Position numbers and translations under genes: made by a program
Origin: Haladaptatus pallidirubidus
Lineage (GTDB): Archaea > Halobacteriota > Halobacteria > Halobacteriales > Haladaptataceae
Reading direction: 5' to 3'
NCBI RefSeq assembly: GCF_020700235.1
Contig: NZ_CP085301.1
Span: 62,001-126,000, forward strand
DNA: 64,000 bases
Notes under the pieces: model-generated
The model's database searches: none
Told to the model about the DNA's origin: nothing
Seen by the model: only the letters and a program-made list of their open reading frames with translations
Part shown: positions 57,719 through 64,000 of the stretch, in pieces
Layout: every line of letters begins with the position of its first letter
Numbering within the stretch: the first letter of the stretch is position 1

Positions 57719-59047
57719 ATGACAAATATTGCACTAATTGTGTTGGATACCTTGCGCAAAGATGCGTTCGATAAACATTTTGATTGGCTTCCTGGGACCC
57801 GATTCGAGAATGCTTGGAGTACAAGCCACTGGACAGTACCGGCGCATGGCTCACTGTTTACGGGAAAATACGCAAGCGAAGTAGGAATTTTTGCCAGCCA
57901 CCAGCAATTCAATTGTGACGATGAACTCCTCGCGGAAACACTTTCCGATGCAGGGTTTAGGACTCGGATGTTTAGCGCAAATCCAAACATCTCGCCGACT
58001 TTCAGCGCAGACAGGGGTTTCGATATGTTTCGTGGAAGTTGGCGACTAGAAGGGATAGAGCAGAACATACTCAATTGGGACAAGTTCATCGCTAAAACGC
58101 GGAGTATGGGACCAGAACGGTTCCTTCTTGCACTTAAAGAAGTCCTATTTGGTGATTATGATACGATACCCTCTCTCAAGCAAGGTGCCAAATTAAAACT
58201 TAGGAATAAAAAAATCGGTGAAAATGCTGTTGACGACGGTGCGTTGACTGCGCACAACTTAGTGAAAAACACGGCATTTGATGAAAACGAATTTCTATTC
58301 ATGAACTTGATGGAGGCACATACGCCATATTATCCGCCTGACGGCTACGGCACTGGAGATAGTGTTGAACTACAAGGACTCAATGCAACCTTTGATGAGC
58401 CAGAAGATGATCCGGATGAGATTCGCCGAGCATACGACGATTGCGTTCGGTATCTCTCAGATATGTATGCAAACATATTTAACGAGCTGAAAAGTGACTT
58501 CGATGTTATCATCACAATGTCTGATCATGGAGAACTCCTAGGTGAGCACGATGCATGGGAGCACATGTATGGACTCTATCCCGAGCTGACGAATGTTCCG
58601 CTATCGGTATATTTTGGCGAAAACGAGCAAACGACTGTTCAGCAATCAGTGAGTATTCTTGATATTTATCAAACTATTCTTGGAGCTGCTGATATCGACC
58701 CACCGGAGGGAACACGCGGTCGAGATCTCACAGAAGATCTTGACGATCGTGAGTATCTTGTTGAGTATCACGGATTACACGACCGAAATTACATCGCGCT
58801 TGAAAACCGTGGTTACGAGGATATCGAGTTCCTACAGACAAAACTTAATGGAATTGCCACAGATAGTTACTATGGCTTTGAGACGTTCGACGGATTCGAA
58901 GAACATGGCACATCCCCATACAGTTCACCGCATGACCGACTCAGCGAGCTTACCGGGGAGCTTGATTACGCTGAAGTTTCGGATTCCAGAACTGACGATC
59001 TCAGTGAAGAAGTTATAGAACAACTTGAGGACTTGGGTTATGCTTGA
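57719..59047 (+). CDS. Sulfatase/phosphotransferase superfamily protein (Thr in place of Cys/Ser)
   Basis: A 442-residue alkaline-phosphatase-superfamily protein. Metal-binding motifs are LIVLDTLRKD near the N-terminus and MSDHGELLGEHDAWEHMYG near residue 263. The sulfatase signature position reads T39-V-P-A-H43 in STSHWTVPAHGSLFTGKY, instead of C/S-x-P-x-R. A Thr nucleophile is typical of phosphoethanolamine or lipoteichoic-acid-type transferases, so it may move or remove a phosphate- or sulfate-type group on the glycan. It overlaps the next glycosyltransferase by eight bases. A+T-rich codon use, unlike aglJ. Confidence 0.83.
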   Translation: MTNIALIVLDTLRKDAFDKHFDWLPGTRFENAWSTSHWTVPAHGSLFTGKYASEVGIFASHQQFNCDDELLAETLSDAGFRTRMFSANPNISPTFSADRGFDMFRGSWRLEGIEQNILNWDKFIAKTRSMGPERFLLALKEVLFGDYDTIPSLKQGAKLKLRNKKIGENAVDDGALTAHNLVKNTAFDENEFLFMNLMEAHTPYYPPDGYGTGDSVELQGLNATFDEPEDDPDEIRRAYDDCVRYLSDMYANIFNELKSDFDVIITMSDHGELLGEHDAWEHMYGLYPELTNVPLSVYFGENEQTTVQQSVSILDIYQTILGAADIDPPEGTRGRDLTEDLDDREYLVEYHGLHDRNYIALENRGYEDIEFLQTKLNGIATDSYYGFETFDGFEEHGTSPYSSPHDRLSELTGELDYAEVSDSRTDDLSEEVIEQLEDLGYA

Positions 59048-59999
59048 GTCTCCACTTGTCAGCGTAATAATTCCTACGCTCAACCGTCCTCGTCTGGTTG
59101 AGAGTGCCGTTAAAAGTGTTTCTGATCAGACGTACGAGAAAATTGAAATTATTGTCGTAGATGATTCGGACTATTCGAGTACGTCTCCACCTTCATTCGA
59201 AGAAACGAACATCGATATCACCGTTCTCCAAGGTGAAACGTCAGAGGGATTACCACACGCACGCAATCGAGGAATTGAGGCCGCCTCGGGTGAACTAGTG
59301 GCTTTTCTTGACGATGACGATGAGTGGAAAACGAAGAAAACCGAAAAACAAGTTCGACGGTTCAAAACTCGCGATATCGGACTCTGTACGTCGTGGCGCT
59401 ACATGGTTGGTTCAGACAACAAAGTAGAAAATGTCGCAAAAACCGACATAGAGGGAGATCTTGTTCGAAAGCTACTGTGTCAAAACGTTATCGGCCCCCC
59501 ATCTGGCGTGATGGTACGACAGGACGTTATCGACTCAGTCGGAGCATTTGACGAGGAGTTCCTTCTCTGGGAAGACCGTGAATGGTATCTTCGGGTGGCA
59601 CAAGTGTATGATGTCGATTGCGTTGAGGAACCACTCGTTCGGTATGCTCTTGATTCACCCGAAAAAATGAGCGGGAATCTCACGATGGCGCGAAACACAG
59701 CATATCCACAACTACTTGACAAACACGATCAGTTGATAAAAGAATATGAGAGGCGGTTCGTTCAAGGGTGGAAGTTCCGCAAGTTCGGGAAGATGGCGTA
59801 TGATACCGGCTCACGTGTGACTGCTCTTCGTTATGCTGTTCAAGCGATCGCTACATATCCCAGAGCGTGGCCATTTTATCGTTTATTCATCCGTTCTCTG
59901 ATAGGAGATAAAATATACGCCTTGTTGGATAAGACAACGATGCAAATCAGAAATGCGGTAAAACGATGGAAAATACGTTCAGAAGCACAAGGAAGTTAG
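59040..59999 (+). CDS. Glycosyltransferase family 2
   Basis: A 319-residue GT2 enzyme with VSVIIPTLNRPRLVESAVKSVSDQTYEKIE, VDDSDYSSTSPPSF and the DDDDE of VAFLDDDDEWK, then the acceptor motif FLLWEDREWYLRVAQV. The C-terminal 100 residues (YERRFVQGWKFRKFGKMAY) are an accessory region without clear membrane helices. The ATG at 59040 overlaps the end of the sulfatase-like gene. It is followed after 31 bases by the flippase gene. Composition is A+T-rich. Confidence 0.9.
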   Translation: MLESPLVSVIIPTLNRPRLVESAVKSVSDQTYEKIEIIVVDDSDYSSTSPPSFEETNIDITVLQGETSEGLPHARNRGIEAASGELVAFLDDDDEWKTKKTEKQVRRFKTRDIGLCTSWRYMVGSDNKVENVAKTDIEGDLVRKLLCQNVIGPPSGVMVRQDVIDSVGAFDEEFLLWEDREWYLRVAQVYDVDCVEEPLVRYALDSPEKMSGNLTMARNTAYPQLLDKHDQLIKEYERRFVQGWKFRKFGKMAYDTGSRVTALRYAVQAIATYPRAWPFYRLFIRSLIGDKIYALLDKTTMQIRNAVKRWKIRSEAQGS

Positions 60000-60030
60000 A
60001 TAGTGTATAATTAATGAATATACAATAGAA

Positions 60031-61500
60031 ATGGTTGAAGCGACAGATGTGAGTCTCGGAGGAGAAACAGCAAAAGCCTTAGTAGCGAAGTTTACGTTAG
60101 CTGCAAGTGGATTCGTTGCAACCATACTATTTGCTCGTGAGCTTGGACCAACAGCCTTCGGTGGATATTATCTTCTGTTTGCTTTGACAAAAATAGCCGA
60201 TCGCCCGCTCAATGGTTGGGCATCCGCTAGTAAAAAACGGTTCTCTGAAACGACAAAACAACGGAAAGAAGTGGTTGGTGCTCAGTGGGGTTTTACCGTC
60301 ATATGGCTTTTATTCATGACAAGTGTGTCATTTTTATTCCACGAGCATTTGATCACATATACTGGTCTCGCCACAGCACCTGTACTATTTCTCCTTTTGC
60401 TCGCTACAGAGTCTAACTATGAAGCGTTCGATCGGGTGCTAAAAGCTCGAGGTCTTATTAGTGTTGCAACATGGACAGATGCTATTCGTTCATATTTGAC
60501 ATTACCGCTCCAGCTTCTTTTAGTTATAGCAGGATTCGGTGCCGCAGGATTGGCATATGGTCTTGCAGGTGCGACTGTCCTTACTTTTCCAATTCTTCTC
60601 TTCTATCTTAAAGTACGCCCGACGCTCCCATCATCTCGGACTGTTCGTAGCCTCTGGGAATACGCCAAGTACAGTATTCCAACTGAGTTTTTTGCAACAT
60701 TGTATTCTCGGTTTGATGTGATGCTGCTCGGGTTACTGCTCACTCCTAGCGCAGCGGGCCAATACGAAGTTGCAGCAATGTTGACGCTTCCGGCGACGTT
60801 CATCGCCACACTAGCTGCGAGTGGACTCATGCCGAGAGTTAGCAAGTTAACTAGCGAGAGTAAACCAGTGGCGCAAGAGATATCGAATACACTCTCGTTT
60901 GCAAGTATCCTCGCAGTCCCAATTTTTTTCGGTGCACTGGCATTTCCAACAGCATTGGTCATAACCGTCTACGGCGGTGAATTTGAGGCGGCCGCTCCCT
61001 TACTTGTCGTGTTGGCAATCTATCGGATCATTTCAACGCAAACAACTGTGTTGAGAAAATCGATAAATGGACTTGATCATCCTAGTGTGAATATGCGAAT
61101 CTCGGCCATTGCACTGTCATTCAACATTATATTAGGAATTATACTGACAATTCGATTTGGGGCAGTTGGAGTCATTATTGCAACCATTTTCGCAGAATGT
61201 CTAATATATGTAAGTACTTCTTATTTTATCAAACAAAAAATACACGGCGTTACCCTCGTATCCCGGCCTCTTCTCGAACAAATTGGTGCAGGATTGATAA
61301 TGTTCGTTACCGTCTCAGGTATTCACGGATTCATCCCGGTCCAGTCGTGGGTTGACCTCTCGCTTCTGTTAACGATAGGAGCAGGAACGTACGGATTCGT
61401 CCTCCTCCTCATCAGCGACAGGCTCAGATACACTATCGGGAGCATTCTACGCGGTTCCCGACTTGAGCAGTTCGTCCCAAAGCCTGTTTTAAGGTGGTAA
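60031..61500 (+). CDS. Lipid-linked oligosaccharide flippase (Wzx/AglR-like)
   Basis: A 489-residue polysaccharide-biosynthesis membrane protein with about 12-14 predicted helices, evenly spread through the sequence. It begins TAKALVAKFTLAASGFVATILFARELGPTAFGGYYLLFAL, the usual Wzx-type start, and contains conserved SIPTEFFATLYSRFDVMLLGLLLT in the middle. In haloarchaea such proteins, e.g. AglR, contribute to flipping dolichol-phosphate-linked glycans across the membrane for AglB. It is followed by aglB. It has the clearest A+T-rich codon usage of the window. Confidence 0.9.
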   Translation: MVEATDVSLGGETAKALVAKFTLAASGFVATILFARELGPTAFGGYYLLFALTKIADRPLNGWASASKKRFSETTKQRKEVVGAQWGFTVIWLLFMTSVSFLFHEHLITYTGLATAPVLFLLLLATESNYEAFDRVLKARGLISVATWTDAIRSYLTLPLQLLLVIAGFGAAGLAYGLAGATVLTFPILLFYLKVRPTLPSSRTVRSLWEYAKYSIPTEFFATLYSRFDVMLLGLLLTPSAAGQYEVAAMLTLPATFIATLAASGLMPRVSKLTSESKPVAQEISNTLSFASILAVPIFFGALAFPTALVITVYGGEFEAAAPLLVVLAIYRIISTQTTVLRKSINGLDHPSVNMRISAIALSFNIILGIILTIRFGAVGVIIATIFAECLIYVSTSYFIKQKIHGVTLVSRPLLEQIGAGLIMFVTVSGIHGFIPVQSWVDLSLLLTIGAGTYGFVLLLISDRLRYTIGSILRGSRLEQFVPKPVLRW

Positions 61501-61559
61501 ACCTATCACTCGTTGTGCTATCATAAGGCTTATCCCCACTTTGCCAGACCTTTCACTCG

Positions 61560-64000
61560 ATGAGCCAAGGCACAGAACAGGTCGAGGAGTCCTCCAATCT
61601 CGCTGACTCCGTCCTCGACCAGATAGAAGACTGGTACCACATTCCTGCGCTCGCGCTCCTGCTGGGATTCATGTTGTGGGTTCGCCTGCAGTCCTACGAC
61701 AGGTTCACTCTCGATGGCGAGGTGTTTTTCGCCGGTAACGACGCGTGGTACCACCTCCGACAAGTACAGTACACAGTCAACAATTGGCCCGCGACGATGC
61801 CGTTCGACCCGTGGACGTTCTACCCTCAAGGGACGAGCGTCGGCCAGTTCGGGACGCTGTACGACCAGCTCGTCGCGACCGCCGCGCTGGTCGTCGGTCT
61901 CGGCGATCCATCCCAGAAGACGGTCGCGCTGACGCTACTGGTCGCTCCCGCGGTGTTCGGAACCCTCGTCGCGGTTCCGACCTACTACATCGGGAAACGA
62001 ATTGGCGGTCGTCTCGGCGGCGTGTTCGGCGTCCTCATACTCGCGTTGATTCCCGGGGAGTTCCTCCGGCGCGGATTAGTCGGGTTCGCCGACCACAACG
62101 TCGTGGAGCCGTTATTCCAGGCGTTCGCCGTGCTGGCGATGATGGTCGCCGTCTCGATTGCAGAACGGGAACGACCCGTCTTCGAGCTGCTTGCCGACCG
62201 GGACTTCGCGGCGGTTCGCCGTCCACTCGGCTACAGCGTTCTCGCGGGTGTTGCGACCGCGCTCTACCTCTGGACGTGGCCGCCGGGGATTCTCCTCATC
62301 GGTATCTTCGGCATTTTCTTCATGCTGAAACTGACCGCGGACTACGTCCGCGGCATCAGCCCAGACCACCTCGCCTTCGTCGCGTCGGTCAGCATGGGCG
62401 TGACGGGGCTGCTGCTGCTTGTTCCGCTCGGAACGATTTCGTTCAGCGCGACGAAGTTCTCCATCCTCCAACCGCTCATGGCGTTCGCAATTTCGATTGG
62501 CGCTGGATTCATGACGTGGTTGGCGCGCGAGTGGGACGACCGCGACGTGTCGCCGACGCTGTATCCGGTCGCCATCTTCGGCATTCTCGCCGTCGGTACC
62601 CTTCTCGTGTATGTCGCACTCCCGAACCTGTTCAACCTGATTCAGACCAACCTCGTCAGGTTCGTCGGTTTCAACGCTGGTGCGGCACAGCGAACCATCG
62701 GTGAAGCACAGCCGTTCCTGCAAGGGTCGCAGTCGCTTTCGTCGGCGGTTATCCCGCAGTACGGGCTGATGTTCTTCACCGCCATTCTCGGCGCACTGGT
62801 GATGGTATGGCGCTCGGTGTCGGCCGACGAACACGAGGCCGAAAAATTGCTCGTCCTCGTCTGGGCAGCCTTCATCACCGCCGCCGCGTTCACGCAGGTT
62901 CGATTTAACTATTACCTCGCAGTTCCGGTCGCGGTGCTGAACGCCTACCTCCTCGGATGGATTCTCGGGGCGGTCGGGTTCGACAGCGCGACGCGAGATA
63001 CGATTCGGAACGTCGAGATGTACCAAGTGTTGGCGGTCGTCTTCGTCATCATGCTCGTCATCCCCGGACTGGTCATGCCGGTGCAGGTCGGCAACGGCCA
63101 GACGGCCACCGCGGCCCAGACGGGCAACAGCACCGCTCCCGGTGCCGTCACCCAGTGGGATGGCACGCTAGAGTGGATGCAGACGAACACGCCACAGGAA
63201 GGCAACTACGGCGGTGCCGGAAACGAAATGGAGTACTACGGCACCTACACCGAAGGTGACGGCGATTACGACTATCCGAAGGGAACCTACGGCGTGATGT
63301 CCTGGTGGGACTACGGTCACTGGATTACGGTCGAAGGTGAGCGAATCCCGAACGCCAATCCGTTCCAAGAGGGCGCGAACACGGCCGCGAACTACCTGCT
63401 CGCCGAGAACGAATCCGAGGCCAATCGAGTTCTCGACAACCTCGGTGACGAAAACGAGCAGACGCGCTACGTGATGGTCGATTGGAAGATGGTCGAAACG
63501 AACGGCCAGCAAGGGAACGTGAAATTCTTCGCGCCGACGGTGTTCAAAGACGACGCCTCGGCGGGCGACTACTACGACTCCATCTACACGCAAAACAGCC
63601 GAATCGCCCAACACAAACAGCCGTACTACGACAGCCAGATGGTTCGACTGTACCGCTATCACGGGAGCGCGGTCGAGCCGAAACCGATCGTTCTGGACTG
63701 GGAGACCACGACGCAGGGCGGCCAACAGTTCAAGGTCGCTCCGGGTGTCTCGCAGAACTCGAACGACACGGTCGTCAAGCGATTCAACAGTATGCAGGAA
63801 GCCCGTGAATACGTCAAGGAAGACGGAACCGCGCAAATCGGCGGCATCGGGCCGTACCCGAGCGAGCGCATCCCCGCGCTCGAACACTACCGCGTCGTGA
63901 AGGAGAGCAGGTCGCAATCGACGCAGGTTCCGTCACACTATCAGGTACTCAGTCAGCGACTGGGTCTGCTCCAGCAGGCGGGCGTCTCCGGACAGGACTA
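61560..64000 (+). CDS. aglB: Oligosaccharyltransferase AglB (partial, C-terminus off window)
   Basis: Transfers the lipid-linked glycan to Asn in N-x-S/T sequons on the outer face of the membrane. The gene starts at the ATG at 61560 and runs off the right edge after about 813 residues without a stop. An N-terminal region with around 12 membrane helices carries the acidic catalytic motif GNDAWYHLRQ (Asp61) and GFADHNVVEP near residue 180. A soluble C-terminal domain follows, with the signature WWDYG at residues 582-586 in VMSWWDYGHWI. These features define AglB/STT3. It ends the glycan cluster and is GC-rich again, unlike the flippase upstream. Confidence 0.96.
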   Translation, partial: MSQGTEQVEESSNLADSVLDQIEDWYHIPALALLLGFMLWVRLQSYDRFTLDGEVFFAGNDAWYHLRQVQYTVNNWPATMPFDPWTFYPQGTSVGQFGTLYDQLVATAALVVGLGDPSQKTVALTLLVAPAVFGTLVAVPTYYIGKRIGGRLGGVFGVLILALIPGEFLRRGLVGFADHNVVEPLFQAFAVLAMMVAVSIAERERPVFELLADRDFAAVRRPLGYSVLAGVATALYLWTWPPGILLIGIFGIFFMLKLTADYVRGISPDHLAFVASVSMGVTGLLLLVPLGTISFSATKFSILQPLMAFAISIGAGFMTWLAREWDDRDVSPTLYPVAIFGILAVGTLLVYVALPNLFNLIQTNLVRFVGFNAGAAQRTIGEAQPFLQGSQSLSSAVIPQYGLMFFTAILGALVMVWRSVSADEHEAEKLLVLVWAAFITAAAFTQVRFNYYLAVPVAVLNAYLLGWILGAVGFDSATRDTIRNVEMYQVLAVVFVIMLVIPGLVMPVQVGNGQTATAAQTGNSTAPGAVTQWDGTLEWMQTNTPQEGNYGGAGNEMEYYGTYTEGDGDYDYPKGTYGVMSWWDYGHWITVEGERIPNANPFQEGANTAANYLLAENESEANRVLDNLGDENEQTRYVMVDWKMVETNGQQGNVKFFAPTVFKDDASAGDYYDSIYTQNSRIAQHKQPYYDSQMVRLYRYHGSAVEPKPIVLDWETTTQGGQQFKVAPGVSQNSNDTVVKRFNSMQEAREYVKEDGTAQIGGIGPYPSERIPALEHYRVVKESRSQSTQVPSHYQVLSQRLGLLQQAGVSGQD

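Noticed and set aside
61745..62704. 319-codon frame on the plus strand
   Set aside because: Shifted frame of aglB, very Arg-rich; the AglB frame has the membrane helices, GNDAWYH and WWDYG motifs.
1..64000. CRISPR array, prophage or transposase
   Set aside because: No series of regularly spaced direct repeats, no Cas, integrase, capsid or DDE transposase pattern was seen on either strand.
53660..64000. Bacterial-type capsule cluster
   Set aside because: The presence of AglB at one end and an AglJ-type dolichol-phosphate transferase at the other fits archaeal N-glycosylation better; there are no capsule export (Wza/Wzc) genes.

Overview
The window is a chromosomal segment of a haloarchaeon (class Halobacteria). 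The evidence is the strongly acidic proteins (Asp/Glu-rich, Lys-poor), the fairly high GC, TATA-like boxes about 25-35 bases upstream of start codons with almost no leader, and a set of archaeal genes: RNase P subunits next to the proteasome alpha subunit, DacZ, archaeal AdoMet synthetase, AglB/AglJ, TFB-like cyclin domains, and a haloarchaeal gas vesicle locus. The genus cannot be fixed from the sequence. The one RNA gene seen is a class II tRNA-Leu(UAG); there is no rRNA, CRISPR array or transposase.

Layout. 1-5 kb: gluconeogenic pair (fructose-bisphosphate aldolase and FBPase), a helix-hairpin-helix protein, 3-hydroxyacyl-CoA dehydrogenase, a secreted protein and a squalene/phytoene synthase. 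4.8-8.8 kb: rnp3, methyltransferase, rnp2, psmA and SBDS, linking tRNA maturation, protein turnover and ribosome assembly; a 296-base repeat element with long inverted ends interrupts it. 8.8-11.3 kb: two membrane proteins and a PRC-barrel-like protein. 11.4-17.7 kb: a compact gas vesicle locus with gvpFGHIJKLM on the minus strand, two gvpA and two gvpO genes, and one unknown protein; gvpC, gvpN, gvpD and gvpE are not present.

17.7-27.4 kb: FUN14-like protein, DUF2209 with HflX, HxlR regulator, MoaC with Nnr (metabolite repair), an NAD(P)-binding protein, CyaB-like CYTH protein, AdoMet synthetase, ThiI and a CBS protein. 27.7-37.8 kb: housekeeping and small regulatory genes (dual-specificity phosphatase, DUF5804, DUF2299, a frameshifted PrsW protease, alpha/beta hydrolase, cysteine synthase, thioredoxins, PurD, acyltransferase). 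37.8-41.1 kb: histidine kinase, then DacZ directly abutting an MscS channel, which suggests c-di-AMP and osmotic control. 41.2-53.6 kb: PadR regulator, acyl-CoA dehydrogenase, Nudix hydrolase, RNA-binding protein, tRNA-Leu, TFB-like protein, CoaD, FKBP-type isomerase, PyrI/PyrB, and a MinD-like ATPase coupled to a KaiC-like protein whose Walker A motif is degenerate.

53.6-64 kb is a protein N-glycosylation locus: AglJ-like dolichol-phosphate glycosyltransferase, four more glycosyltransferases, a sulfatase-superfamily enzyme, a flippase, and AglB oligosaccharyltransferase running off the right edge. The genes from about 57.0 to 61.5 kb are visibly richer in A+T than AglJ and AglB on either side, as in exchangeable surface-glycan cassettes. 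Three intergenic regions (about 6.3, 27.5 and 42.0 kb) carry copies of one dispersed repeat family.
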